DNA from: Larkinella punicea
GTDB lineage: Bacteria; Bacteroidota; Bacteroidia; Cytophagales; Spirosomataceae
Direction: 5' to 3'
NCBI RefSeq assembly: GCF_003334855.1
Contig: NZ_QOWE01000028.1
Coordinates: 1-64,000, forward strand
DNA length: 64,000 nt
Shown here piece after piece: positions 9,247 to 18,166 of the stretch (position 1 is the first letter of the stretch; every line of letters begins with the position of its first letter). A program made the position numbers and the translations under genes. Under the pieces are notes generated by a model. The model did no database searches. It saw only the letters and a program-made list of their open reading frames with translations, and had not been told where the DNA came from.

Positions 9247-10149
9247 ATGATTGCCAATCTGGAATGGTTTCGGACGTTCAAGGCCATCTACGAAACCGGC
9301 TCACTGACCGCAGCGGCCCAGGCCCTGTATATTTCGCAACCGGGCGTGAGTCTGCACCTGAATTCGCTGGAAGCGCATACCGGCTACAAACTCTTCGACC
9401 GGGCGGCCCGGAAAATGGTGCCGACGGAACGCGGAAAAGTCATGTATAATTTCATTCTGGAGCCCATCAGCAAGCTGGAAGCCGCCGAACAGCAGTTTCA
9501 CAAAAGCTCCAGAACCGGCAGGGCGACCATCAGCATCGGCATGTGTTTCGAGACGTTTCAGTTTACGCTGGAACCGCACATCGCCACGCTGCCGTTCAAC
9601 GTCATCATCAAGTTTGGAGAATACACCGAAATGCAGCACGATCTGGACAAAGGCTTGCTGGATCTGATCATTACGCCCCAGAAAGGCACGCAGACGAACC
9701 TGACGTACCAGCCGTTTTCGAAAGAACGGATTGTGTTGATCGGAGGTGCCCGGTCGCAAACCGCCGAACTGGAATCATTGCTGAACCAGAAAAAGTTTGG
9801 CGAAGCCGAAGTCTGGTTAAAACAGCAGGTCTGGTACAGCACGGCCGCCGACATGGATCATCTCAGGCGGTTCTGGCACCTGAATTTCAACCGCCACCCG
9901 GATTTCAAACCCAACTACATTGTGCCGAACATCTGCTCCATTGTCCGCTGTCTGAGCGACCGGGAGGGCTTTTCGATCATTCCGGATTTTCTGTGCCGGG
10001 ACGAGATGGAGCGGGGGCTGGTGAAACTGGTTTGGGAAGGAACGAACGTCATTGAAAACACGCTGTATTTCGGCACCCGGAAAAAAACCATCTATACTGA
10101 CGAAATCAGCCGGATTCAGCAGATTTTTGAGAAGAATGCAGTAGCCTGA
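9247..10149 (+). CDS. LysR-family transcriptional regulator
   Basis: A 300-residue regulator. Residues 1-60 form the N-terminal winged helix-turn-helix (LEWFRTFKAIYETGSLTAAA, then QALYISQPGVSLHLNSLE, then LFDRAARKMVPTERG). The remainder is the periplasmic-binding-protein-like effector domain (SIGMCFETFQFTLEP, LDLIITPQKG). It starts 96 bp from the divergent mdaB-like gene, and the spacer contains paired repeats, so control of that reductase together with autoregulation is the obvious expectation. Effector domains of this type in quinone-reductase regulators sense electrophiles or quinones, but nothing here identifies the ligand. The gene converges with the DUF389 gene, leaving only 14 bp. Confidence 0.92.
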   Translation: MIANLEWFRTFKAIYETGSLTAAAQALYISQPGVSLHLNSLEAHTGYKLFDRAARKMVPTERGKVMYNFILEPISKLEAAEQQFHKSSRTGRATISIGMCFETFQFTLEPHIATLPFNVIIKFGEYTEMQHDLDKGLLDLIITPQKGTQTNLTYQPFSKERIVLIGGARSQTAELESLLNQKKFGEAEVWLKQQVWYSTAADMDHLRRFWHLNFNRHPDFKPNYIVPNICSIVRCLSDREGFSIIPDFLCRDEMERGLVKLVWEGTNVIENTLYFGTRKKTIYTDEISRIQQIFEKNAVA

Positions 10150-10163
10150 CTTCAGCCAGGAGG

Positions 10164-11558
10164 CTATTCCACAATCAATTTAATCTTTCGGCTCTTGGTG
10201 CGGCTGCGCAGCCAGTTTTCGATGCGCCTTTTTTCGGCGGGCCGGTGTCGGCGGCTAAATTTGGCGTAGACCAGCAAAACCGTATCCGGACGGTTACCGG
10301 TGCGGCTCATGACCAGCGACCGTGCGGCTGTGAACGACTGCACGTCGGGCATGAGGGTTTTGAGTTCGTCGCGCAAATCGGCCACCGGCAAATGGGCCGA
10401 TTGTGTGGCTTCGATGTAGTTTCGGAGTGAATCGATCGTCTGGTCTTTGCGGGCAATCGACCCCTGGCTGTATTTGATGATCTGGTCGGTGACGGTAGAC
10501 GTGATGGTGTTGACATCAACTTCCGCATCTTTCAACGCTCCCTGCCTGATGATCAGGGCGGTATTTCCCAATCCATAGGCAGGCAATTTGGCTTTCAGGA
10601 GCTGAATCGAGTCGGGTGGCATGGGTTCGCCCACCACCATAAGTTCGATACTGCTTGCATTCCGCTGGTAACGCGCTGTATAATTGACCACCTGCCGATA
10701 CTGAAAATTCCCTTCATTGGTCACAAACCGTTTGGCGGCCTGTTCGAAGATGGTTTTCCGAACAATCTGGTAGCCCAGGTAGGTGCTGGGAACAAGCACG
10801 ATCAGGACAGCCGCCAGAATGGTATTTCTAACCCGTTTCTCAATGGCCGGATTGGCGTATTCCTTCTGGTGATACCCCAAAAACCGTACAATCAGAAAGG
10901 TGGACAGGCTAATGCAGACGCTGTTGATCAGGAACAAATAGAAAGCCCCGAAAAAGTACGAAATATTGCCGTTGGCGATGCCGTAACCCGCCGTGCAAAG
11001 GGGCGGCATCAGGGCGGTGGCAATGGCCACACCCGGAATAACATTGCTGATTTTGTCCCGACGCGAACCCGCCACAATGCCGGCCAGGCCCCCAAAAAAA
11101 GCGATGAACGCATCCCAAATCGTGGGTGAGGTACGGGCCAGCAATTCCGACTGCGCAATGTGCAGTGGACTCACCAGAAAGTATAGGGTGGACGTCAGCA
11201 GACTGATGATGGCGGCAATGAACAGGTTTTTGAAGGCCCGTTGAATCAGGGACAGATCGTTGATGCCCACGCCCAATCCAATGCCCATAATAGGCCCCAT
11301 CAGCGGAGAAATGAGCATGGCTCCGATGATGACCGCCGTCGAATTGACATCTAACCCGATGGAGGCAATGAAGATGGCGAAAATAAGCGCCCACAGATTC
11401 GTCCCTTTGAACTCGATGCCCCGGTTGATGGACTGAATGATTTCGGCTTCATCGGCCTTATCCTCATCCAGACTGAACCGGTCGCGGATAAAATGGCGTA
11501 CAAGCGTCCAGGTCGAACTTCGTTGTTTTCGGGCTTGATTCCGCTCTTCAGTTAACAT
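10164..11558 (-). CDS. DUF389 integral membrane protein
   Basis: A 464-residue protein of the DUF389 family (TIGR00341-like). A charged N-terminus (about 45 residues) precedes a hydrophobic core with signature stretches VIIGAMLISPLMGPIMGIGLG, SRRDKISNVIPGVAIATAL and MPPLCTAGYGIANGN, followed by further membrane segments to about residue 255. The C-terminal 200 residues are soluble and alpha/beta, with HRPAEKRRIENWLRSR near the end. The function is unknown; similar proteins have been proposed as small-solute or ion-related transporters. It lies beside the ClC chloride transporter gene, but transcribed away from it, so co-regulation is possible though not shown. Confidence 0.88.
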   Translation of the reverse strand: MLTEERNQARKQRSSTWTLVRHFIRDRFSLDEDKADEAEIIQSINRGIEFKGTNLWALIFAIFIASIGLDVNSTAVIIGAMLISPLMGPIMGIGLGVGINDLSLIQRAFKNLFIAAIISLLTSTLYFLVSPLHIAQSELLARTSPTIWDAFIAFFGGLAGIVAGSRRDKISNVIPGVAIATALMPPLCTAGYGIANGNISYFFGAFYLFLINSVCISLSTFLIVRFLGYHQKEYANPAIEKRVRNTILAAVLIVLVPSTYLGYQIVRKTIFEQAAKRFVTNEGNFQYRQVVNYTARYQRNASSIELMVVGEPMPPDSIQLLKAKLPAYGLGNTALIIRQGALKDAEVDVNTITSTVTDQIIKYSQGSIARKDQTIDSLRNYIEATQSAHLPVADLRDELKTLMPDVQSFTAARSLVMSRTGNRPDTVLLVYAKFSRRHRPAEKRRIENWLRSRTKSRKIKLIVE

Positions 11559-11906
11559 TATTTCGGTAGGTTTAGGCGATAAAACGGTGTCTGTCGGTCT
11601 TTTACCAGCAAGGCAGCACCGGAACCGGGTTGAATCTATTTAAAAAACGCAATTTTTGTTCCAAAAAACCGGGTTCTAAGCAAAATCTAATCCGGTATTA
11701 AGGTCGGCCTAATCGGTATTCGACAGCTTTGGCGATCATCACCAGCCCACCGTTTTGGATTGTCTATCGATCAAAAACCAGGTTGGTAAGACGCGTTCAA
11801 CGACGCACGAGGGCTCAGCCCAATGAATAACTTATTGGATTGGAAAGCGTTTAAAATTCGTTCTTTTTCCAGATTTACAAAACAGACCATCGGAACGTTT
11901 CTATAG
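11559..11906. other. Intergenic spacer, no gene seen
   Basis: A 348-bp divergent spacer between the DUF389 and ClC genes, relatively AT-rich. It must hold two promoters. I see no convincing gene, hairpin or RNA in it; the one minus-strand open frame here runs into the ClC gene and has no family features. Confidence 0.6.
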
Positions 11907-13304
11907 TTGATGAAAAACCAGCCCTCGTTGTACCAGAAGCTATTAACCCGTTTCGACAATCGTTTTGTCCGGTCCATTTACAATGAGCGCGTCCGCCGAA
12001 CCACGCTGCAATCCATTCCGTTCTGGATTGCCTCACTCCTGACGGGTCTGGTAACGGTGGGGTACGAACGCCTGTTTGCGTGGTCAGAAGCCACCTTTCA
12101 AACCTGGTTTCAGCGAATTCCGGCCTGGACTTTTCTGCTCACCCCACTCTGCTTTTTGCTTTCCTGGGCGCTGGTTCGGGTGCTGGCTCCGGCCGCACGC
12201 GGGAGCGGGATTCCGCAACTCATGGCCGCCATCGACCTGGCTACACCCGCCCATCACACCAAAATTTCGTATCTGCTGAGCCTTCGGATTGCCATCGTCA
12301 AAATCCTGAGCAGCGGGATTCTGTTGCTCGGCGGGGGAGCCATCGGCCGCGAAGGCCCAACGATTCAGATTTCGGCCTCGCTCTTTCAACTCATCAACCG
12401 GCTGCAACCCAGGGGCTGGCCGCAGCTATCCCGCCAGATTGTGCTCGTCACTGGTGGAGCCGCCGGGCTAGCAGCCGCGTTCAACACCCCGCTGGGCGGT
12501 ATCGTGTTTGTGGTAGAAGAACTGACGCACACGCACATCACGCTCTACCGAACCGCCGTTTTCACCGCCGTCATCATTGCCGGGATGACGGCGCAGGCCC
12601 TGCTGGGCTCCTATCTGTACCTCGGCTATCCCGCCATTCCCACCACCGGCCTGTCATTTCTGGGCGTGGCCTTTGTCACAGCGCTCATCGCCGGGCTGGC
12701 CGGAGCGCTCTTCGGTAAACTGCTGGTGCAAATCAATGCATATCGGAAAACCTGGAAAACCGTGCCGCAGCAGGTGCTTTGGGTCATCGGCTGTGGCGTC
12801 CTGTTTGCCGCTCTGATTTACTGGGGCGGCATCGATGCAGCCGGAACCGGCAAACCGCTCATCAATCACCTGCTGTTCCACCACCCCGGCGAGGTGCCCT
12901 GGTACGTGTTTCCGGCCCGGATCATGGGCATGGTTTTGAGCTACAGCAGCGGGGGAGCCGGGGGAATCTTTGCCACCTCATTGAGCGCCGGAGCCGTTCT
13001 GGGCGAACTGATCGCGCACGTATTGACGATTGACCAGCAGGAAACCACGGTTGTGGTGCTGGTCGGGATGGTGAGTTTTCTGACCGGCGTGGTGCGTTCG
13101 CCTTTCACGGCGGCCATTCTGGTGCTGGAAATGACCGACCGCCATTCCGCCATTTTCCCACTGCTGCTCGGCGGCATGACCGCGCAATTGATTGCCTCGC
13201 TGGTCGATCCGCACTCGATGTATGAACACCTGAAAAAAGGATTTCTGGCTGAAACCCACCTGGCCATGCCCAATGAACCGGCTACGACACCGAAAGCAAA
13301 CTGA
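11907..13304 (+). CDS. ClC-family chloride transporter
   Basis: A 465-residue ClC protein of the inner membrane. All three anion-selectivity motifs are present: GSGIPQ in the first third, GREGPTIQ with the external gating glutamate, and GGAGGIFATSL. A second glutamate lies in VVEELTHTHIT, where E. coli ClC has its internal proton glutamate. That pairing is the hallmark of 2Cl-/H+ exchangers rather than channels, so I infer an antiporter. The length equals a bare ClC core without CBS domains. It stands alone after a 348-bp divergent spacer. Roles known for bacterial relatives include extreme-acid response and halide or fluoride handling; the gating region here favours chloride, but substrate specificity is not proven. 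Confidence 0.93.
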   Translation: MMKNQPSLYQKLLTRFDNRFVRSIYNERVRRTTLQSIPFWIASLLTGLVTVGYERLFAWSEATFQTWFQRIPAWTFLLTPLCFLLSWALVRVLAPAARGSGIPQLMAAIDLATPAHHTKISYLLSLRIAIVKILSSGILLLGGGAIGREGPTIQISASLFQLINRLQPRGWPQLSRQIVLVTGGAAGLAAAFNTPLGGIVFVVEELTHTHITLYRTAVFTAVIIAGMTAQALLGSYLYLGYPAIPTTGLSFLGVAFVTALIAGLAGALFGKLLVQINAYRKTWKTVPQQVLWVIGCGVLFAALIYWGGIDAAGTGKPLINHLLFHHPGEVPWYVFPARIMGMVLSYSSGGAGGIFATSLSAGAVLGELIAHVLTIDQQETTVVVLVGMVSFLTGVVRSPFTAAILVLEMTDRHSAIFPLLLGGMTAQLIASLVDPHSMYEHLKKGFLAETHLAMPNEPATTPKAN

Positions 13305-13334
13305 CGGTTTTCCGGCCACTGACGTCCGCAGGCT

Positions 13335-13351
13335 CTAAGGCAATTCTAAGG
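13335..13351. promoter_or_regulatory. Direct CTAAGG repeats upstream of the TPR gene
   Basis: CTAAGG occurs at 13335-13340 and 13346-13351, an 11-bp period (one helical turn), with a looser TTCTTAG further on. Spacing of this kind is typical of response-regulator sites of the OmpR class. It lies about 95 bp upstream of the TPR gene start. It is a candidate only. Confidence 0.3.
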
Positions 13352-13446
13352 TTTTATTAAGCCCGTTCTTAGCTTTCTCATGCAATTTGCAGTCCATCCC
13401 ATCGGGATTTCCCCGGTGAAATGCATCCACGCAAACGCTCAACACC

Positions 13447-15165
13447 ATGAAAAAGCACATCATATTCTCGTTGATCGGAACGCTTCTGGCGGGCAGTACG
13501 GCGGTAGCACAATCCGCCGATGCCACGATCCAGCAGGCCATCACCCATTTCCAGTCCGACCGGCCCCAGCAGGCGGGTCAACTCTACCGGCAGGCCGTTT
13601 CCAGCCAGCCTTCTCCCGATTCCTATTTCTTTCTGGGCCGGTATTACCTGCAAATCAACCAACCTGATTCAGCCCGTCTGGCCTTCCAGAAAGGGGCGGA
13701 TCTGGAAAAAAAGAACTACCTGAATAAAATCGGATTGGGGGGCGTGGCCCTGCTGCGCGGACAAGCCGACGAAGCCAAAACAATCTGGGCTGAAGTGGAG
13801 AAAAAAGCCAAACGCAAACACCCCGACTGGCTCCACCGGCTCGCCGAAATGAATATCCTCATCGACAAAAACCGGAATCCCGACGAAGCCCTGCGGCTGA
13901 TCGACAAGGTATTATCCAACGAAAAAGTGGAGAAAAAAGCCGAATATTATGTCGTGAAAGGTGACGCGCTCCGCCTGAAAAACCAGGGTGGTGAAGCCGT
14001 GTCGGCCTATGAATCGGCTTTGCAGTTCGACGCGCAGCAACCAGATGTCCTGACGAACATCGGTTATATTTTCAAAGGTTCGAAAAACTACAACACCGCG
14101 CGAGATTATTTTGTCAAAGCCCTCGGCGTCGATTCGACCTTCACGCCAGCGTATGAAAATCTGGGCGATCTGTACTCCCTGAGCCGTAATTACCGGTCAT
14201 CGGCCTACAACTACAAAAAAATGGTGGATAACTCGGAACCGTCCGATTCCACCATCCTGCGCTACACGAAGCTGGCTTTTCTGAGCGAAGATTACAAGAA
14301 CATGATGGATTACCTGGCCAAAATCAAAGACCAGTCGCTCCTGAAAAACAGCAACGCCGTCCGGCGCATGTATGCCTACGCCTACGTGACGGACGACTAC
14401 AAAAAGTATGACGAAGCCCTGGAGCTGATGCAACAGGTGCTGAACGAATCGAAAGAAGAAGACCAGTTTACGATGGATTACGCGGCTCTGGGCCGGGCCT
14501 ATGCCAACCGCGCCGACACAACGACCGTCAGTGATTCGCTGGCACTGGTGTTTTTGAACAAAGCCACGGCAGACACGTCCAAAAACTACTTCGACGAAAT
14601 CGCCCTGATCCAGTATAAAGACCTCAAAAACTACGCCGAGGCCGCCCGTGCCTACGAACAGGGCATCCAATGGAAGCAGCAACACAACCAGCGCGTGGTG
14701 GGGCAGGATTATTACAACGTGGGCCGGAGTGCTTATTTCGGCTTTTCCATCAACAAAGACAGCACGCTGCTGCCGAAAGCCGACTCGGCTTTTGCCAAAC
14801 TGACCGAGGTCAATCCCACCTACGACCGGGGGCCTTTCTGGCGGGCACGCGTCAACCGGTACATGAAAGACGACAGCGCCGGTCTGCGGGCCATTACGTA
14901 TTACCAGGCTTTTCTGGAAAGTGCTGATTCGTCCAAAGTATCGAAGAAAGACCTGATTGAAGCCAACAGCTTTATCGGCTATCAGTATTACCGCGAAAAA
15001 GACATCGCCCAGGCGGTTCCGTATCTGCAAAAGACGCTGGAACTGGACCCCGCCAACAAGAACGTTCAGCAACTGCTGGACTACATCGATAAGCGGGAAA
15101 TGGTGGCGGATACCAAAAAAGAAGAGGAAAAACCGGAAGCCTCGGCTACGGACGACAATAACTAG
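13447..15165 (+). CDS. Exported tetratricopeptide-repeat protein
   Basis: A 572-residue protein with a Sec signal (MKKHIIFSLIGTLLAGSTAVAQ). It is almost wholly built of TPR helices: SYFFLGRYYLQINQPDSARL, DVLTNIGYIFKGSKNYNTAR, AYENLGDLYSLSRNYRSSAY and, near the end, SFIGYQYYREKDIAQAVPYL. The last 25 residues are a charged tail. TPRs act as protein-interaction scaffolds in the periplasm or on the outer membrane; no enzymatic domain is present. The next gene is on the opposite strand and a good hairpin terminator follows at 15197. Nothing in the context fixes its partner. Confidence 0.85.
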   Translation: MKKHIIFSLIGTLLAGSTAVAQSADATIQQAITHFQSDRPQQAGQLYRQAVSSQPSPDSYFFLGRYYLQINQPDSARLAFQKGADLEKKNYLNKIGLGGVALLRGQADEAKTIWAEVEKKAKRKHPDWLHRLAEMNILIDKNRNPDEALRLIDKVLSNEKVEKKAEYYVVKGDALRLKNQGGEAVSAYESALQFDAQQPDVLTNIGYIFKGSKNYNTARDYFVKALGVDSTFTPAYENLGDLYSLSRNYRSSAYNYKKMVDNSEPSDSTILRYTKLAFLSEDYKNMMDYLAKIKDQSLLKNSNAVRRMYAYAYVTDDYKKYDEALELMQQVLNESKEEDQFTMDYAALGRAYANRADTTTVSDSLALVFLNKATADTSKNYFDEIALIQYKDLKNYAEAARAYEQGIQWKQQHNQRVVGQDYYNVGRSAYFGFSINKDSTLLPKADSAFAKLTEVNPTYDRGPFWRARVNRYMKDDSAGLRAITYYQAFLESADSSKVSKKDLIEANSFIGYQYYREKDIAQAVPYLQKTLELDPANKNVQQLLDYIDKREMVADTKKEEEKPEASATDDNN

Positions 15166-15196
15166 TTGAGTACGTTTGAGTAAGATGGTAAATGGG

Positions 15197-15235
15197 AACC
15201 CTGCCGGGGCGGTTTAGACCCCTGGCAGGGTTTTG
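15197..15235 (+). terminator. Rho-independent terminator after the TPR gene
   Basis: AACCCTGCC pairs with GGCAGGGTT across a loop of about 18 nt, extended by GGGG/CCCC, and is followed by TTTTGTTTT. It starts 31 bp beyond the stop of the TPR gene. Confidence 0.8.
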
Positions 15236-15327
15236 TTTTCCCATCACACGCTTTCAGGGTACGTTTCCGAACAGCTAAGTCAGAATTTACGCGGCACTTT
15301 ATTTACGCTTACTAGATTGCGATTGAC

Positions 15328-15651
15328 CTACTCCTTTCCGTCTTCCTTGAGTTGCACCGACAGGGTACGAATCAACTCCCGGGCGTCCATCAGCCCGTTG
15401 TGACGCCAGATTTCGATGCCCTGCTTCAACAGAATGAACGATGGCAACTGGTGAACCCCGAAGCTTCTGACCACTTCAGGATGAACGACCTGATCGACGC
15501 GGGTGATCCGAATGCGATCGCCCAACACCGCTCCGATCCGGTCCAGCAACTGATTAACCGAATCCTGCTGCGACCCGGAATTAGGGACAAACACCAGCAG
15601 AACCACGGTTTTGGCGGGAACGATCAGGGGCCGAAAAAGGGTCGAGTTCAT
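15328..15651 (-). CDS. Thioredoxin-like protein lacking the CXXC motif
   Basis: A 107-residue soluble protein with the thioredoxin order of elements: TVVLLVFVPNSGSQQDS (strand then helix), RITRVDQVVHPEVVRSFGV and the cis-proline stretch HQLPSFILLKQG. The position of the redox CXXC is occupied by NSGSQQ and there is no cysteine anywhere, so it cannot do dithiol chemistry. It might be a chaperone-like or binding version of the fold. It lies alone between the TPR gene and the sensor kinase gene on the opposite strand. The ATG at 15651 gives a normal short thioredoxin length. Confidence 0.7.
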   Translation of the reverse strand: MNSTLFRPLIVPAKTVVLLVFVPNSGSQQDSVNQLLDRIGAVLGDRIRITRVDQVVHPEVVRSFGVHQLPSFILLKQGIEIWRHNGLMDARELIRTLSVQLKEDGKE

Positions 15652-15896
15652 AAATTCAGTTCATGGTTTACGGTTGTAAAATTTACGATGCGAGAACGGC
15701 CTATGCGGGCCAACTATCAACCCGGAAATCATAAACTCTAAACAGAATACCCAAAATTGCCGCTTTGCCGCCCTAACGACCATGAGATAGGTTGGTTCCC
15801 GAACTGATTTTTGTCAGGTAACGGCTTGTTTTTCCCGCTTAACTTGCATCCAATCCCGCTAGACGCTCTTTTGTTGCCAGTTTCCGGACAAACCGC

Positions 15897-17114
15897 ATGA
15901 TTACCGACCTATTTTCTGCCGTTTTTGCCAACGCGACCATCGGCATTATTCTCTCCGACAGCCGGGGCCGGATGATTTCGGTGAGTCATTACGCGCTCCA
16001 ACTATTTGGCTATTCGGACGCCGAAATGGTGGGGCAATCCATCGAATTGCTCGTTCCCGACTCGCTGGTTCACCTCCACCAGAACCTCCGGAAGTCGTTT
16101 AATGCCCGGCCGGAAGTACGCCCGATGGGCCACGGTCGTGATCTGCACGTCAAACGCAAGGACGGTTCGCTGTTTCCGGCCGAAATCAGCCTGAGTTATT
16201 TTTACCGGGAAAATGAGCTGTTTGTAGTCGCCTACATCATCGATACGACCTACAAAAAAGAAGCCGAGCGGGTGCTCATCGAACAGAAAAACCGCATCGA
16301 ACAACTGAACGCCGAACTGGAACAGAAAGTAGCCGACCGGACCAACGCGCTCATGGTGACGCTGCACCAGTTGGAATTGTCGAAAGACGAGCTTTCAAAA
16401 GCCCTGACGACCGAGCGCGAACTGGGTGAACTCAAATCCCGCTTCGTGTCGATGGCATCGCATGAATTCCGAACGCCCCTGAGCGCGATTCAGACGTCGG
16501 CCGATTTGCTGAATAAATACACGACAACGGAACAGCAGGACAAACGAAACCGCCACATCCAGCGCATCAAGGCGTCGGTCAATCACCTCAACGACATCCT
16601 GGAAGAATTTCTGTCGGTTGGCAAGCTGGAAGAAGGAAAAATCGAAGCGTCCTACTCTTTGTTCGACCTCGAAGAGCTGGTAACCAACGTGATCACGGAT
16701 GTGCAGGGCATGTTAAAACCCGGCCAAACCATTCAAACCGAGCCGGATTGTGTCTCCAACGTATGGCTGGATCCGTCGCTGGTTCGCAAAATGCTGGTCA
16801 ACCTGCTTTCGAATGCCATCAAATATTCCGGCGAAAACCAACCGATCCGGGTTCGTTTCTGGTGCCGCGACGGCCAGGTTTGCCTGTCGATCGAGGATCA
16901 GGGCATCGGCATGTCAACCGATGATCAGAAGCACTTGTTTGAACGGTTTTACCGCGCCAAAAATGTCACGGCGATTCAGGGAACGGGCCTGGGATTGCAC
17001 ATCGTCGCGCAGTATCTGACGCTGCTGAACGGTACCATCGACTTCCAAAGCCAGCTTAACCAGGGAACCACCGTAACTATTTCATTCAGTCATGAAGACG
17101 ATTCTGCTCATTGA
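15897..17114 (+). CDS. Soluble PAS-domain sensor histidine kinase
   Basis: A 405-residue kinase with no membrane segment. Residues 1-120 are a PAS domain (ANATIGIILSDSRGRMISVS, ending SLSYFYRENELFVVAYIID). A coiled coil follows (about 122-178). HisKA has the phosphoacceptor H189 in SMASHEFRTPLSAIQ. The HATPase_c domain shows the N box LVNLLSNAIKYS, the G1 box IEDQGIGMS and the G2 box GTGLGLHIV. It must sense a cytosolic signal or a diffusible ligand. Its stop overlaps the start of the following regulator by 23 bp, so the two are translationally coupled and almost certainly a cognate pair. Confidence 0.94.
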   Translation: MITDLFSAVFANATIGIILSDSRGRMISVSHYALQLFGYSDAEMVGQSIELLVPDSLVHLHQNLRKSFNARPEVRPMGHGRDLHVKRKDGSLFPAEISLSYFYRENELFVVAYIIDTTYKKEAERVLIEQKNRIEQLNAELEQKVADRTNALMVTLHQLELSKDELSKALTTERELGELKSRFVSMASHEFRTPLSAIQTSADLLNKYTTTEQQDKRNRHIQRIKASVNHLNDILEEFLSVGKLEEGKIEASYSLFDLEELVTNVITDVQGMLKPGQTIQTEPDCVSNVWLDPSLVRKMLVNLLSNAIKYSGENQPIRVRFWCRDGQVCLSIEDQGIGMSTDDQKHLFERFYRAKNVTAIQGTGLGLHIVAQYLTLLNGTIDFQSQLNQGTTVTISFSHEDDSAH

Positions 17115-18147
17115 AGATAACAGTCACATTCGGGAAAATACCGCCGAAATTCTGGAACTCGCCAACTACCACGTTCTGATGGCCGAAAACGGCAAGATCG
17201 GCGTGGAAAAAGCGCTCGAAACCCGGCCCGATCTGGTGATTTGTGACATCATGATGCCGGTTTTGGATGGCTACGGCGTTTTGCATATTTTCAACAAAAA
17301 TCCGGTTTTATCGGGCATCCCGTTTATTTTTCTGACCGCCAAAACCGAGCGTTCCGACTTCCGCCGGGGCATGGAAATGGGCGCGGATGATTACCTGACC
17401 AAACCGTTCGATGAAATTGAATTGCTGAACGCGGTGGAAGGAAGGCTGAAACGCTTCGACCAGATGCGACCGGCCTATGAACCCACCAAAGACGGCCTGG
17501 CTCAATTTCTGGACGATGCCCAGACGCTGACCGGCATCGATTCGCTGACGGTGGACCGGAAAGGGCATTTAATCCGCAAAAAGCAGTTTGTGTATTCGGA
17601 AGGCGACGAACCGATGCGGCTGTATTTTGTGCAGAGTGGCCGGGTGAAAACCTACAAAACCAACCCGGATGGCAAGGAATTTATTACAGGGCTGTACCAG
17701 ACGGGCGACTTTTTCGGGTATGTAAGCCTGCTGGAGCAAACCGACCACACGGATTCGGCGGTGGCGCTGGAGGATTCCGAACTGGTGTATATTCCGAAGG
17801 AAATCTTCATCGATCTACTCTCGCGCGATGGACAGGTGGCCCGGAGTTTTGTGCAGTTGCTGGCCAACCGGGTGACCGAGCGCGAACAGCAATTGCTGGA
17901 AATGGCCTACGATTCGCTGCGTCGGCGGGTGGCCGACACGCTGCTGCGGCTCCACCAGAATTTACAAAACCACGAAAATGAGCCGGTGATTCAGTTCTCC
18001 CGCGATGACCTGGCCGCGATGGTCGGCACCGCCACCGAATCACTGATTCGAACGCTGAGTGAGTTTAAAGGCGATGGACTGATCGACATCAGCGGAACCA
18101 GCATCCGTGTGCTCCAGCCCGAAAAACTGAAACGGTCACGCTGGTGA
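17092..18147 (+). CDS. Response regulator: receiver fused to a CRP/FNR regulator
   Basis: A 351-residue fusion. Residues 1-120 form a receiver domain with the acidic pair E8/D9, phosphoacceptor D52 (CDIMMPVLDG), T82 and K104 (YLTKPFDE). A cyclic-nucleotide-binding-like beta-roll follows (about 160-270, FVYSEGDEPMRLYFVQSGRV, LYQTGDFFGYVSLL), then a C-terminal CRP-type HTH (about 275-345, FSRDDLAAMVGTATESLIRT). No iron-sulfur cysteines are present, so it is not an FNR oxygen sensor. Phosphorylation by the overlapping kinase probably controls DNA binding in place of, or together with, a ligand. A receiver joined to a whole CRP-like regulator is less usual than OmpR or NarL outputs. The gene ends 19 bp from the convergent SMP-30 gene. 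Confidence 0.92.
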   Translation: MKTILLIEDNSHIRENTAEILELANYHVLMAENGKIGVEKALETRPDLVICDIMMPVLDGYGVLHIFNKNPVLSGIPFIFLTAKTERSDFRRGMEMGADDYLTKPFDEIELLNAVEGRLKRFDQMRPAYEPTKDGLAQFLDDAQTLTGIDSLTVDRKGHLIRKKQFVYSEGDEPMRLYFVQSGRVKTYKTNPDGKEFITGLYQTGDFFGYVSLLEQTDHTDSAVALEDSELVYIPKEIFIDLLSRDGQVARSFVQLLANRVTEREQQLLEMAYDSLRRRVADTLLRLHQNLQNHENEPVIQFSRDDLAAMVGTATESLIRTLSEFKGDGLIDISGTSIRVLQPEKLKRSRW

Positions 18148-18166
18148 AACCGCCGTAAAAAACCGG

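Noticed and set aside
10142-10166. Terminator between lysR and DUF389 genes
   Set aside because: A weak TAGCCT/AGGCTA hairpin is present but without a T tract and with coding overlap; not listed as a terminator.
11771-11977. A 68-codon minus-strand frame in the DUF389/ClC spacer
   Set aside because: Overlaps the ClC start in antisense and has no motif; judged chance.
14197-15072. A 291-codon minus-strand frame
   Set aside because: Antisense to the TPR protein gene, with a Val/Phe/Gly/His-biased composition typical of antisense reading.
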